Below are positions 1 through 9,721 of a DNA stretch of 64,000 bases, in pieces. The stretch's first letter is position 1; each line of letters starts with the position of its first letter. The position numbers and the translations under genes were made by a program. The DNA lies in contig NZ_JACHHJ010000003.1 in NCBI RefSeq assembly GCF_014207655.1, positions 186,001 through 250,000 on the forward strand. Direction: 5' to 3'. The notes under the pieces are model-generated. The model saw only the letters and a list, made by a program, of their open reading frames with translations, had not been told where the DNA came from and ran no database searches. This stretch comes from Geomicrobium halophilum. Its GTDB lineage: Bacteria; Bacillota; Bacilli; Bacillales; Marinococcaceae.

Positions 1-164
1 AGAGTAAGAGCGACGAGAACCGGCCTCACAACCGCATTCAATATTCCAAGAAGCACAGCAGCAATCAGTGCTGCCCAGATATTTTCCAATTCAAAGCCAG
101 TAAAGAAAAAACCTGTGAGTATTAAAACTACCACATTCACTAAAATATTGAATAAGCAGCCCAT
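1..164 (-). CDS. yvlD: YvlD-type phage-holin-4 family membrane protein (3' part cut by window edge)
   Basis: Only the first 54 or so codons are inside the window. The protein begins MGCLFNILVNVVVLILTG and continues with a second hydrophobic stretch ending in GILNAVVRPVLVAL, which is characteristic of the small four-helix YvlD / phage_holin_4_2 membrane family (known from the family, function unclear). The ATG overlaps the stop of the upstream PspC gene by one base (TAATG), so translation is probably coupled. The order yvlB-yvlC-yvlD matches the B. subtilis yvlABCD operon, an envelope-stress operon. The identification rests on the N-terminus and on context. Confidence 0.8.
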   Translation of the reverse strand, partial: MGCLFNILVNVVVLILTGFFFTGFELENIWAALIAAVLLGILNAVVRPVLVALT

Positions 165-355
165 TATGAAGCTCCTTCACTTGGCACTAACACCGTAAGT
201 GCGAGATAGATAAGAACCGTGACCGGTAGACCAACAAAGAGACCGATCACAGCAATTACTCTAATGATGATCGGATTGATATTCAGATGTTTGCCAATTC
301 CTCCACAAACACCAGTGATCATCCGGTTGTTCTCGGAACGAACGAGATGTTTCAT
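164..355 (-). CDS. yvlC: PspC-domain protein, YvlC-like
   Basis: This is a 63-residue protein with the compact PspC domain: a basic start (MKHLVRSENNRMITG), the VCGGIGKHLNI signature, and one C-terminal membrane helix. PspC proteins sense or buffer membrane stress at the cytoplasmic membrane. The frame is open upstream to an in-frame codon at 394, but the start at 355 is chosen because AAGGGGAA lies about 9 bases before it and because the PspC domain normally begins at the protein's first residue. It sits 28 bases after yvlB and overlaps yvlD by one base, so the three genes form one operon. Confidence 0.85.
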   Translation of the reverse strand: MKHLVRSENNRMITGVCGGIGKHLNINPIIIRVIAVIGLFVGLPVTVLIYLALTVLVPSEGAS

Positions 356-383
356 TTCGCTGATTCCCCTTAAACTTCCAATT

Positions 384-1559
384 TTAACGATCATGCGTCT
401 TCAAAGAAACAGAGCCCGTTTTCGTACTGGCATCCACACGGAACACAGTTGATTGATCCGGATTGGAAACGAGCGTTAACGATTTTTGAATAAAATCGCG
501 TTTTTCATCGACGACCTCCACATTGGGAAGCTTCCAATGGTAATTTCCGACATTTGTTCTTAACTTACCTTCTGTACGTACCCCTTCTGGTACAGCGATA
601 AATACGGAACCTGTCGTTGCCCTTAAAGAAGCATGCCCGCTTTTACTTTCCAGAACGCGGCAATTTACAGAGCCGTTAACGGATTCGGCATCAATGTCTT
701 GAACGTCTCCATCGATATCGATTGTACCGTGTACGGTTCGAAGGTCGGCTCGTTCTACTGAACCCCCTCTAATATCAATCGGGCCGTTGACTGTTTCTGC
801 TTCAAGCTTAGTAGTATGAATATCTTCTATCTCTAAACCTCCGTTTACCGCTTTTGCGGACAACGATATGGCGTTGATACCATTCACGTGCAAATGGCCG
901 TTAAAGGTGTAAACACTAAGTTTCTCATAGCGCTCTTTAGGAACATATACTGTAGCCTGCAATTTGATTTTCCTCGATTTTGTATAGAATCGAAGTTCAC
1001 CATCCACAGATTCAAAAACAGTGTCTTCAAGGAAAATTCGACGGGCGTCCTCTTCGCTTTCCGCTTTATAAACTTTTGCACTGCACTCAACCTTACCATC
1101 AGCCTCATCCCACGGCTGTATATCAATCGAGCCATTTTCAACAGACAAGTCAAAATTCCGCTCTTTCATGTTTGTGTGCTGAAAAATATGGTTGATATCC
1201 TGTGCAGAACCAAAGTTAAAGTCAAGATCCATCTCTTTGATTTTATGAACAGCGGTATCTACAAAATCTGTGAACCAACGTGCCCCTTCGGACCAAGGAG
1301 AACCTTTGCCCTCCCATTCTTCTTGACGCTGCTTCGCCGATTCATCAAAATGGCGGTTACTTTCGTCCCAATTAATCTTCGTCGTTAAATCAGTACTTGA
1401 TGTATATCGCGGCTCTTCTTTGCTTTTTCGTGATGTGGCTTCACTTGATGTCGTTTTCTTCTCGTTTTCCGGGGTTAACGCTTTGATCAGTTTACTTCCG
1501 TCCTCTGCGCTGATCTTACCTTCTTCTACCATCTTTAGAATCATTTTACGTTCTTCCAT
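384..1559 (-). CDS. yvlB: DUF4097 beta-strand repeat protein, YvlB/LiaX-like
   Basis: The 391-residue protein has a short N-terminal helical module (MEERKMILKMVEEGKISAED, residues 1-30) of the SHOCT-like kind, a low-complexity linker (30-70), and a long C-terminal half (about 130-385) made of repeated beta strands with the pattern VNGxIDI / VHGTIDIDG / VNGSVNC, typical of DUF4097. Relatives include B. subtilis YvlB and enterococcal LiaX, which take part in cell-envelope and antimicrobial-peptide stress responses (established for LiaX, inferred here). No signal peptide is visible. It is the first gene of the yvlBCD operon. Confidence 0.85.
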   Translation of the reverse strand: MEERKMILKMVEEGKISAEDGSKLIKALTPENEKKTTSSEATSRKSKEEPRYTSSTDLTTKINWDESNRHFDESAKQRQEEWEGKGSPWSEGARWFTDFVDTAVHKIKEMDLDFNFGSAQDINHIFQHTNMKERNFDLSVENGSIDIQPWDEADGKVECSAKVYKAESEEDARRIFLEDTVFESVDGELRFYTKSRKIKLQATVYVPKERYEKLSVYTFNGHLHVNGINAISLSAKAVNGGLEIEDIHTTKLEAETVNGPIDIRGGSVERADLRTVHGTIDIDGDVQDIDAESVNGSVNCRVLESKSGHASLRATTGSVFIAVPEGVRTEGKLRTNVGNYHWKLPNVEVVDEKRDFIQKSLTLVSNPDQSTVFRVDASTKTGSVSLKTHDR

Positions 1560-1625
1560 GATTTATCCCCCGCTTTTTAATTTCATCTGCCCTAATTACG
1601 AAGCATAAGTAGGCCGGGTTTCAAA

Positions 1626-4496
1626 TTACTTAACCGCGAGCTCGCCTTTCTCTACAGCTTCCATTCTCTCGCGTTCACGTTCGAGGATCGGTTTTAAATA
1701 ACGGGCGGTGTGAGACTCCTCTATATCAGCTACTTCTTCCGGTGTTCCTGTCGCAACGATTTCACCACCTCCATCGCCGCCTTCTGGGCCAAGATCAATA
1801 ATATGATCCACCGTTTTAATAACATCAAGATTATGCTCAATGATGATGACTGTATCACCATTCTCAACGAGACGCTGTAACACTTGCATTAAGCGGCGAA
1901 TATCATCAACATGAAGTCCGGTCGTTGGTTCATCTAAGATATAAAGGGACCTTCCACTTGTGCGCCGATGTAGTTGTGACGCAAGTTTTACGCGTTGTGC
2001 CTCGCCACCAGATAATGTCGTTGCCGATTGTCCAAGTTTAATATAACCAAGCCCTACATCTTTTAACGTTTGGATTTTCCGATTGATCCTCGGAATGTTT
2101 TCGAAAAAGTCTACAGCTTCATCAACCGTCATTTCTAATACATCCGCAATATTCTTCCCTTTGTAACGTATGTCTAACGTTTCACGATTATAGCGTTTAC
2201 CGCCGCATTCTTCGCACAGTACGTATACATCGGGGAGAAAGTGCATTTCAATTTTTATGATACCGTCCCCGCGGCAATTCTCACAGCGGCCTCCCTTAAC
2301 ATTGAAACTAAAGCGTCCTTTTTTATATCCTCGCACTTTTGCTTCATTTGTCATCGCGAATACCTCACGGATGTAATCGAACACACCAGTGTACGTCGCA
2401 GGGTTCGAACGTGGAGTGCGTCCTATTGGGGACTGATCAATGTTGACAACGTAATCAAGCTCTCCAATCCCTTTAATTTCCTTATGGCGTGCCGGTTTTT
2501 CTTTAGCCTTATGCAAGTTTCGGGAAAGTGATTTACGTAAAATATCATTGATGAGTGTACTTTTTCCGGACCCTGAAACACCTGTTACCACATTTAACAG
2601 ACCGAGAGGAATATCAACGTCAACATTTTTTAAATTGTTCTCCTTTGCGCCTTTTATCGTTAATGTCCGTCCATCAGGCTTCCGACGTTCTTTTGGCAGA
2701 GGGATGAACTTGCGTCCGGATAGGTATTGCCCGGTAAGTGAATGATCATTTTCCGTAATTTCTTCCGGCGTTCCCTGGGCAGTTATATATCCTCCCTGAA
2801 CACCGGCCCCGGGCCCAATATCAACAATCTCATCCGCTGCTAACATCGTATCTTCATCATGCTCAACGACAATCAGGGTATTGCCAAGATCACGCATACG
2901 TTCAAGTGTACGGATCAAGCGCATATTATCACGCTGATGTAAACCGATCGAGGGTTCATCGAGAACATAAAGGACTCCCATAAGAGCAGAGCCGATCTGT
3001 GTAGCTAAGCGAATGCGCTGGGCTTCCCCGCCTGAAAGCGTGCCGGCAGTGCGGCTAAGGGTCAAATATTCGATGCCTACATTCTCAAGGAAACCGAGGC
3101 GATTCGAGATTTCCTGAATCACGAGGCGGGCAATTTGCATTTCCTTATCTGTTAGCTCCAAGGATTCTATATACGCCTTCGATTCACTGACTGCTAAGCC
3201 AGTCACCTCACCAATGTGCTTGCCATTTACGAACACAGCGAGAGCCTCATCCCGAAGACGATAACCCTTACAGGACGTACAGGCTTTACGAATCATATAT
3301 TGCTCCATCTGTTCGCGAATATAGTCCGACGAAGTCCCATGATAACGCCTTGAGATGTTATTCAACACACCTTCAAAATAGATGGTTCGCTCTTTTACCG
3401 CCCCGAATTCATTTTCATGGCGAAAGCGGATACGCTCTTTTTTACTTCCATGGAACAAAAGCTGTATATCCTGCTTGTTTAACTGTTCAAAGGGCACATC
3501 CATATCAATCCCGAAGTGCTCACATACAGCCTCAAGAAGTTGCGGATAGTAATTTGAACTCGTTGGCTTCCATGGCTGAATGGCATGTTGACGCAGCGTT
3601 AATGTTGGGTCCGGGACGACAAGTTCTTCGTCGGTTTCAAATTTTGAACCAATCCCATCACAGGTCGGACAGGCACCGGAAGGGCTATTAAATGAAAACA
3701 GCTGTGGTTCTAACTCACCAATCGAAAAGCCGCAATACGGACACGAATGATGTTGACTAAACAACACTTCATCTCCATCTATAACGTCGATTAACAACCG
3801 CCCTCCAGATTGTTCCAAACCTGTCTCTAAGGATCCTGAAATACGAGATTCGACACCTTCTTTTATAATTACTCGATCGATTACCACTTCAATATTGTGC
3901 TTTTTATTTTTTTCCAGCTCAATGTCTTCAGACAAATCACGGATATCCCCATCAACACGAACACGGACAAACCCTTTTTTCTTTAATTCTTCAAAGATTT
4001 TTGCATGGGTTCCTTTGCGGCCGTTTACAACCGGGGCAAGAATTTGCATGCGCGTACGCTCAGGATAATCCATCAATTGGTCGATCATTTGCTGTACACT
4101 TTGGGAAGTGATGCGAACCCCATGGTTCGGGCAAAACGGAACTCCGACACGTGCAAATAATAACCGTAAATAATCGTAAATTTCCGTAACCGTGCCCACC
4201 GTCGAACGAGGGTTTTGGCTAGTTGTTTTTTGATCAATCGAGATCGCCGGAGATAACCCTTCAATCGAATCAACATCTGGTTTATCCATTTGCCCAAGAA
4301 ATTGACGGGCATAGGATGAAAGGGACTCCACGTAACGCCTTTGCCCCTCTGCATAAATGGTATCGAAAGCAAGTGACGATTTCCCTGAACCTGATAATCC
4401 TGTGAAAACAATCATCTTGTCGCGAGGAATGGTAATATCGACATCTTTAAGGTTATTCGAACGTGCACCTTTAATGCTTATATTTTCCAAGGCCAT
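1626..4496 (-). CDS. uvrA: Excinuclease ABC subunit A
   Basis: UvrA is the damage-recognition ATPase of nucleotide excision repair and acts with UvrB. The 956-residue product has two ABC halves: Walker A motifs GLSGSGKSS (about residue 33) and GVSGSGKST (about 640), signature motifs LSGGEAQR in both halves, and zinc-binding CPYCG/CPTCDG and [14 protein letters not shown] clusters. The length matches B. subtilis UvrA. An in-frame ATG twelve bases upstream (4508) directly abuts the GAAGGG Shine-Dalgarno, leaving no spacer, so the start [10 protein letters not shown] at 4496 is preferred. The gene follows uvrB by about 30 bases and is read from the same SOS-type promoter. Confidence 0.97.
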   Translation of the reverse strand: MALENISIKGARSNNLKDVDITIPRDKMIVFTGLSGSGKSSLAFDTIYAEGQRRYVESLSSYARQFLGQMDKPDVDSIEGLSPAISIDQKTTSQNPRSTVGTVTEIYDYLRLLFARVGVPFCPNHGVRITSQSVQQMIDQLMDYPERTRMQILAPVVNGRKGTHAKIFEELKKKGFVRVRVDGDIRDLSEDIELEKNKKHNIEVVIDRVIIKEGVESRISGSLETGLEQSGGRLLIDVIDGDEVLFSQHHSCPYCGFSIGELEPQLFSFNSPSGACPTCDGIGSKFETDEELVVPDPTLTLRQHAIQPWKPTSSNYYPQLLEAVCEHFGIDMDVPFEQLNKQDIQLLFHGSKKERIRFRHENEFGAVKERTIYFEGVLNNISRRYHGTSSDYIREQMEQYMIRKACTSCKGYRLRDEALAVFVNGKHIGEVTGLAVSESKAYIESLELTDKEMQIARLVIQEISNRLGFLENVGIEYLTLSRTAGTLSGGEAQRIRLATQIGSALMGVLYVLDEPSIGLHQRDNMRLIRTLERMRDLGNTLIVVEHDEDTMLAADEIVDIGPGAGVQGGYITAQGTPEEITENDHSLTGQYLSGRKFIPLPKERRKPDGRTLTIKGAKENNLKNVDVDIPLGLLNVVTGVSGSGKSTLINDILRKSLSRNLHKAKEKPARHKEIKGIGELDYVVNIDQSPIGRTPRSNPATYTGVFDYIREVFAMTNEAKVRGYKKGRFSFNVKGGRCENCRGDGIIKIEMHFLPDVYVLCEECGGKRYNRETLDIRYKGKNIADVLEMTVDEAVDFFENIPRINRKIQTLKDVGLGYIKLGQSATTLSGGEAQRVKLASQLHRRTSGRSLYILDEPTTGLHVDDIRRLMQVLQRLVENGDTVIIIEHNLDVIKTVDHIIDLGPEGGDGGGEIVATGTPEEVADIEESHTARYLKPILERERERMEAVEKGELAVK

Positions 4497-4529
4497 AGGT
4501 ACGGTCATCCCTTCATTTTATTACCCGCT

Positions 4530-6512
4530 TCACGATGTTTTTTTACCTTTTAATTCAATAAGGGTATCACGAAGTTCGGCAGCACGTTCAAAGTCAAGCA
4601 ATTTTGCCGCTTCCTTCATCTCGTCTTCTACTTGGGTAATTAATTTTTCTTTCTCGTCCTTCGTTAAGTTTTTATCTTTCGGTGCTACATAGCTTTCTTG
4701 ATCCTCAGCAGCGACGGTTGCCTGTATGGTTTGCGGCACTGCTTTTTCAATCGTTTTCGGTGTAATTCCATGTTCTTCGTTGTATGCCTCTTGAATACTG
4801 CGGCGCCGGTTCGTTTCGCTGATCGCAACTTCCATTGAGCGCGTTTCTTTATCCGCATACATAATAACTTCACCGTTGGCATTACGGGCGGCACGACCCA
4901 TGGTTTGGATCAGCGATCGTTCTGCGCGCAAGAATCCTTCTTTATCCGCATCTAAAATCGCCACAAGGGAGACTTCTGGAATGTCCAGCCCTTCCCGGAG
5001 GAGATTAATGCCCACAAGGCAATCAAATTCCCCGAGGCGAAGCTGTCGAACGATTTCCAGCCGCTCCAACGTCTTAATGTCCGAGTGTAAATATTTAACC
5101 TTAATCCCGACTTCTTTCAAGTAGTCAGTCAAGTCTTCGGACATTTTCTTCGTCAAAGTAGTGACGAGCACGCGCTCACCCCTTGATTGACGTTCGTTAA
5201 TTTCACCAATCAAATCATCAATTTGACCTTCAATCGGTCTCACGTCAACCTTTGGATCAAGCAGACCCGTCGGCCGGATGATTTGCTCAACAACTTCGGG
5301 CGCTTTTTCTTCTTCATAAGGGCCGGGTGTTGCCGATACATATACAGCTTGTGATAACCTTTTTTCAAACTCCTTAAACTTCAGAGGACGGTTATCCATG
5401 GCCGATGGAAGACGAAATCCATGATCAACCAACACCTGCTTCCGAGCCTGATCTCCGTTGTACATACCCCGGACCTGAGGAAGCGTCACATGAGACTCGT
5501 CCACGATCATGAGAAAATCATCCGGAAAGAAATCCAGGAGTGTATAAGGTGATTCACCAGGTTCGCGAAACGTTAAGTGGCGTGAATAATTTTCGATACC
5601 TGAACAAAAGCCCATTTCCTGCATCATTTCAATATCATAACGTGTACGTTGTTCAAGACGCTGTGCTTCTAACAATTTGTCCTCTTGTTTCAATTCCGCA
5701 AGACGTGTTTCCAATTCCTTCTCGATATTCACAATCGCTTTTTTCATTTTTTGCTCGCGGGTAACAAAGTGAGAGGCTGGGAAGATGGCCACGTGATTCC
5801 GTTCGCCAAGCACTTCACCGGTCAAGGCATCGACCTCGGTAATACGATCAATTTCATCGCCAAAAAACTCGACTCGTATACAGTGTTCATCACGAGAAGC
5901 TGGGAAAACCTCGACGACATCCCCCCGGACACGGAAGGTCCCTCTCGTGAAGTTGATATCGTTACGATCATATTGAATATCGACAAGCTCATTGAGTAAC
6001 TGGTCTCTGCCTTTTTCCATACCGGTTCGAAGTGAAACGACAAGCTCCCGGTATTCCTCCGGCGAACCCAGGCCGTAAATACAGGAGACACTTGCAATAA
6101 TGATGACGTCATCACGTTCAAAAAGTGCGCTCGTCGCAGAGTGGCGTAATTTATCAATTTCATCGTTAATACTCGCATCTTTTTCAATAAATGTATCAGA
6201 CTGAGGGACATAGGCTTCAGGCTGATAATAATCATAGTAGCTGACAAAGTACTCGACAGCGTTATTTGGAAAAAATGACTTAAACTCGCTGTATAGCTGG
6301 CCAGCAAGCGTTTTATTATGGGCAATGATTAGCGTGGGCTTTTTTACTTCTTGAATGACATTCGAAACTGTGAACGTTTTCCCAGTTCCTGTCGCCCCTA
6401 ACAATACTTGATGTTGCCGTCCGGCTTTGATCCCTTCGACGATCTTCTCTATTGCTTTTGGTTGATCGCCCTCAGGCTGATAGGCTGATTCAAGTTTAAA
6501 TACTTGCTCCAT
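4530..6512 (-). CDS. uvrB: Excinuclease ABC subunit B
   Basis: UvrB is the DNA-loading helicase-like subunit of excision repair. The 660-residue protein shows Walker A GATGTGKT near residue 40, the beta-hairpin region with [12 protein letters not shown], the DESHVTLPQ box, helicase motifs including [10 protein letters not shown] and QTMGRAARN, and the C-terminal UVR motif (about 620-655) that contacts UvrA/UvrC. The start at 6512 is set by GAAGGAGGA seven bases upstream; an in-frame start at 6542 has no ribosome site. It is the first gene of uvrB-uvrA. The csbA gene that precedes uvrB in B. subtilis is absent here. Confidence 0.97.
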   Translation of the reverse strand: MEQVFKLESAYQPEGDQPKAIEKIVEGIKAGRQHQVLLGATGTGKTFTVSNVIQEVKKPTLIIAHNKTLAGQLYSEFKSFFPNNAVEYFVSYYDYYQPEAYVPQSDTFIEKDASINDEIDKLRHSATSALFERDDVIIIASVSCIYGLGSPEEYRELVVSLRTGMEKGRDQLLNELVDIQYDRNDINFTRGTFRVRGDVVEVFPASRDEHCIRVEFFGDEIDRITEVDALTGEVLGERNHVAIFPASHFVTREQKMKKAIVNIEKELETRLAELKQEDKLLEAQRLEQRTRYDIEMMQEMGFCSGIENYSRHLTFREPGESPYTLLDFFPDDFLMIVDESHVTLPQVRGMYNGDQARKQVLVDHGFRLPSAMDNRPLKFKEFEKRLSQAVYVSATPGPYEEEKAPEVVEQIIRPTGLLDPKVDVRPIEGQIDDLIGEINERQSRGERVLVTTLTKKMSEDLTDYLKEVGIKVKYLHSDIKTLERLEIVRQLRLGEFDCLVGINLLREGLDIPEVSLVAILDADKEGFLRAERSLIQTMGRAARNANGEVIMYADKETRSMEVAISETNRRRSIQEAYNEEHGITPKTIEKAVPQTIQATVAAEDQESYVAPKDKNLTKDEKEKLITQVEDEMKEAAKLLDFERAAELRDTLIELKGKKTS

Positions 6513-6554
6513 CAGCAAATCCTCCTTCATGTAACGTTCCATTCGTATATTTCT

Positions 6555-6592
6555 ATTATATCATAAACAAGTAATGAACGAACATTCTTTCG
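6555..6592 (-). promoter_or_regulatory. uvrBA promoter with LexA (SOS) box
   Basis: On the minus strand a perfect -10 TATAAT (6555-6560) lies 18 bases from a -35-like TGTTCG (6579-6584). The sequence CGAAAGAATGTTCG (6579-6592) matches 12 of 14 positions of the Bacillus LexA/DinR operator CGAACRNRYGTTCG read on the other strand and overlaps the -35. uvrB is a known LexA-regulated gene in B. subtilis, so repression by LexA is the likely control. Confidence 0.7.
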
Positions 6593-6619
6593 CTCAACCC
6601 CTCGTAGCCATTCATAGAC

Positions 6620-6642
6620 AAAAAGCCTCCCGAGGGTGGCTT
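6620..6642 (-). terminator. Terminator after minJ
   Basis: On the minus strand AAGCC-A-CCC-TC-GGG-A-GGCTT forms a stem with one mismatch and is followed by a short T run. It lies about 45 bases past the minJ stop and just before the uvrBA promoter. Confidence 0.65.
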
Positions 6643-6686
6643 CGTTTTAGGGTGCCACTTTTCGGAAGGTCCTATGAACAATATAT

Positions 6687-7889
6687 TTACCCTGTTCGTC
6701 GGGCGAAGACATTCTCTTCTTTATTAGGATGCAAAAACAATAAACCTAGTTCATGGTGCTGATTGTCATAAATCGCCGCTCTTTCAACACGGGGCTCACC
6801 TTCGTTATCAATGACTTCGACATGGGCATATGCTGAATTAATTTGTAAGTTGTGATAAAAACTCCATTCATCATTCACACTTTCCTGATGCACTTTTGTG
6901 ATGACTTCTCCGGGTAATAACCCCATTTTTTCAGCAGGTGATCCGGGCATCACCCCAAGGATGACAACACCTTCTGTTCTTGGGACAAAATACACCGGTT
7001 TTTTTCGATCGCTTCGATATTCATAGAACTGCAAGCACAATCTACCTAGAATCACAGCTAGTAAAAGCGGGAAAGCAAGCCATGGCTGGTAAACATATAC
7101 CAGTACTCCAACTGACACGAGAATGCCTAGCCTCATCAACCTCGTTCCAGCCTCTTTCACTTTTGTAACCATCAATTGACCAATGACTGTTTGCTGAACA
7201 CCTATCAGAAACGGTAAAACTAACATAGAGACCTCATCTGTTACCGAGAGAAGCGGCCACCAGCCTTCAGTAGCAAACGTTTCGCCAGGAACAAATAAGC
7301 ATACGGGCACAAGCCAAAGTCTGTCCAGACGTTGGCCTCCGAGCCACTTCCCTCGTGAACTGCGTAAGCGAATCGGTGAAAATTGTTGTCGCTTGCCCTG
7401 GCTCCGGACGAGCACTCCTTCCACCACCAAGAAAACGGCGATCAATATAAGCACAGGTAGGGGCGCTATTGACAGCTGCTCCAACAGCCATCCATCAGCG
7501 ACCGTATTCCCAGCTGCTGAAACATACTCCGTAAGCAAATAAGTAAGCAGATATGCGACCCCAAGCGCGTAAGCCGGAGAAGCAAATCGGGCGCCACCGA
7601 CTAAGATGAGTAAAAGATAGATGACCCCCGCTATGATGATATACCCAGGCGTGAGCATGACCCCTGTAACGACGGTTATGATTGAGATTATAAAACCCGC
7701 TAACAACCCTGGCAATAACCGGTGAAAGAGGTCATCCCCCATACTGCCAAGCGAAGTATGAAACATTTTTCTTTCTCTTTTTACCCGGCGATAGCCGATC
7801 CATAGCATTGCCAATAGACCCACATAAGTTAACGGGTGAATAAAGAAAATACCAATTCCAACTACTATATCGATAAGCCAATTTTGCAT
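6687..7889 (-). CDS. minJ: MinJ-like polytopic membrane PDZ protein
   Basis: The 400-residue protein has several membrane helices across residues 1-290 and a C-terminal PDZ domain (about 300-385: VILGVMPGSPAEKMGLLPG). This is the architecture of B. subtilis MinJ, which bridges DivIVA and MinD and places the division-inhibiting Min system at the poles. The neighbourhood (uvrBA on one side, ctpB on the other) is the same as for minJ in B. subtilis, which is the main argument for the name; swrA is missing. The start at 7889 has AAAGGAGA six bases upstream; an extension to 7913 has no ribosome site. Confidence 0.82.
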   Translation of the reverse strand: MQNWLIDIVVGIGIFFIHPLTYVGLLAMLWIGYRRVKRERKMFHTSLGSMGDDLFHRLLPGLLAGFIISIITVVTGVMLTPGYIIIAGVIYLLLILVGGARFASPAYALGVAYLLTYLLTEYVSAAGNTVADGWLLEQLSIAPLPVLILIAVFLVVEGVLVRSQGKRQQFSPIRLRSSRGKWLGGQRLDRLWLVPVCLFVPGETFATEGWWPLLSVTDEVSMLVLPFLIGVQQTVIGQLMVTKVKEAGTRLMRLGILVSVGVLVYVYQPWLAFPLLLAVILGRLCLQFYEYRSDRKKPVYFVPRTEGVVILGVMPGSPAEKMGLLPGEVITKVHQESVNDEWSFYHNLQINSAYAHVEVIDNEGEPRVERAAIYDNQHHELGLLFLHPNKEENVFARRTG

Positions 7890-7953
7890 ACTTGTTCTCC
7901 TTTTGGAATCCACTACTCTAACGATAGTACATGATTAAGCATTTTGCTAGATC

Positions 7954-7988
7954 AAAAAGAAAATACACCCACTTTTGCGGATGTATTT
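7954..7988 (-). terminator. Terminator after ctpB
   Basis: Minus strand: AAATACATCC and GGGTGTATTT pair over 10 bases (one G-U) around an 8-base loop, followed by TCTTTTT. It ends the ctpB transcript, so minJ has its own start. Confidence 0.8.
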
Positions 7989-8037
7989 CGACAAATATTT
8001 TGTTTTTCCTGCGAATTTCCAGTGCTGAAATGAGGAA

Positions 8038-9495
8038 TTATGACGCTTCATTGACTAAATGATCAATGGCTGCATTTAACTGTCGGTCATTTTCCGGATC
8101 TTGGATTTCATCAACGATCGCACTATGCAAGCTTTGGGCGGTTTCTTCATCAATTTCTCCGCTTTCTTCTAAATCATACGATTGCTGAAATGCAGTTACT
8201 GCATTTTCGGTTTGCTCGTCATAGTACCCGTCTGTTCTTCCTGGTTCAAATCCAAGCCCTTGCAGTAAGTTTTGCGCGCTGCTCACCTGTTCATTGTTAT
8301 CATCAATCGTTAACGTTTCATCCACCGCCAGTGCAGTTGTGTAGAAGTAGTCAGGTTGAGTGACTTCAATGGTCGGTTCCACACCTTCTTCGTGAATATT
8401 ATTCCCATCTGACGTTAACCATCGAAACATCGATAAATTCATTTCACTTCCATCAGCAAATGGATACGCTTGCTGAACAGTTCCTTTGCCAAAGGTGGTT
8501 TCGCCAATCAGCTCATAATCACCCGCTTCATGAAGCGCCGCTGCTAAAATCTCTGACGCTGATGCACTTCCCTGATTAATCAGACCAGCTATCGGGTAAT
8601 CTTTCTCCTCTGAAAGTACGGAAGGTGTAATGTTCACATCCCCATTCGGCTCTTCAATCTGAACAATCGGTTCACCTTCTGGAACTAATAGGCTTCCAAT
8701 ATCCTGCACACTATTCAGGTACCCCCCCGGATTACCGCGAACATCGACAAGTAATCCGTCAATACCCTCCGATTCCAAAGCATCTAATTGTTCTTCAAAT
8801 TCTGTGGCTGTATCTTCTGAGAAGGAAATAATCTCAATCAGACCAATCGTTTGGCCATTCTGTGTGATCGTTTCGCTTTCTACTGTTTCCATTGGAATTG
8901 GCTCCCGCTCGACTTCCACTTCAAATGGTTCAGAAGCTGATGGCCGCCCGATCGTGAGGACAACGGACGTCCCCTCCTCTCCGCGAATATCCATCACAGC
9001 TTCATTTAACGTTTGATCTTCGGTGGAGTTACCGTCAATTGCAAGGATTTGATCATCCGGCATCAAGCCAGCTTCCTCAGCGGGGGAACCCTGAACGGGA
9101 GAAACGATGGTTACAGTGTCATTCACCATGTTAACTTCGGCACCGATGCCCTCAAATTCGCTACTTAAAGACTGCTCAAATTCACTAGCGGTTTCCGGAT
9201 CCATATACACGGAATAGGGATCATCCAACTCTTCGATCATACCTTCGATGGCACCTTCAAATAAGGCTTCATTGTCAACGTCTTCCACATATTGTTCGGA
9301 TATCAGATCATACGCCTCATGTACTTTGTCCCAGCCTTCTTCAGTCGTCGGCTCAGTACTGTTATCATTCGATTGCGGGGCAGCATTTGGACCTGGCTCC
9401 TCTTCACCAATGGAAATTCCTGCAATTACGCCACCGGCGCCGGCAATCATGACGGCTGCTACTACAATCACTAGCCATTTTCCGCTTGCATTCAT
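8038..9495 (-). CDS. ctpB: C-terminal processing serine peptidase, CtpB-type (S41)
   Basis: This 485-residue secreted or membrane-anchored protease has an N-terminal hydrophobic segment (WLVIVVAAVMIAGAGGVI), a PDZ domain (about 95-175, GSPAEEAGLMPDDQI), the S41 catalytic domain with the nucleophile serine in NQGSASASEI and the lysine in FGKGTVQQ, and a C-terminal peptidoglycan-binding-1 domain (about 400-460). In B. subtilis CtpB cleaves SpoIVFA during sporulation signalling; that role is inferred here from orthology and position beside minJ and ftsEX. The start at 9495 has GAGGTGGG upstream; the longer frame to 9555 lacks one. Confidence 0.92.
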   Translation of the reverse strand: MNASGKWLVIVVAAVMIAGAGGVIAGISIGEEEPGPNAAPQSNDNSTEPTTEEGWDKVHEAYDLISEQYVEDVDNEALFEGAIEGMIEELDDPYSVYMDPETASEFEQSLSSEFEGIGAEVNMVNDTVTIVSPVQGSPAEEAGLMPDDQILAIDGNSTEDQTLNEAVMDIRGEEGTSVVLTIGRPSASEPFEVEVEREPIPMETVESETITQNGQTIGLIEIISFSEDTATEFEEQLDALESEGIDGLLVDVRGNPGGYLNSVQDIGSLLVPEGEPIVQIEEPNGDVNITPSVLSEEKDYPIAGLINQGSASASEILAAALHEAGDYELIGETTFGKGTVQQAYPFADGSEMNLSMFRWLTSDGNNIHEEGVEPTIEVTQPDYFYTTALAVDETLTIDDNNEQVSSAQNLLQGLGFEPGRTDGYYDEQTENAVTAFQQSYDLEESGEIDEETAQSLHSAIVDEIQDPENDRQLNAAIDHLVNEAS

Positions 9496-9684
9496 ACCCG
9501 TCCCACCTCGATCTATGCTTATAAACTTAAAAGCGCCGTCTTGCGAACGCCCCACTAATTCTATACGAGCATATGAAGCACTCGTTTGATTATGCCTTTA
9601 TTCTTTCTCCCATTTAAACACATTTTCCTGAGCAGAACAAAAGAGACACGTACAACCAGGTTCTATAAATTTTGTCAGCGTATT

Positions 9685-9714
9685 AAAAATCAAGCGAGAA
9701 GCCCCTCTCACTCG
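9685..9714 (-). terminator. Terminator after the ftsE-ftsX-M23 transcript
   Basis: On the minus strand CGAGTGAGA pairs with TCTCGCTTG (two G-U pairs) around a 6-base loop, then ATTTTTA. It lies just past the stop of the M23 peptidase gene. Confidence 0.75.
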
Positions 9715-9721
9715 ACCCTTT

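Noticed and set aside
888-1388. Plus-strand open frame of 166 codons
   Set aside because: It lies fully antisense to the well-supported yvlB gene and its product has no recognisable feature.
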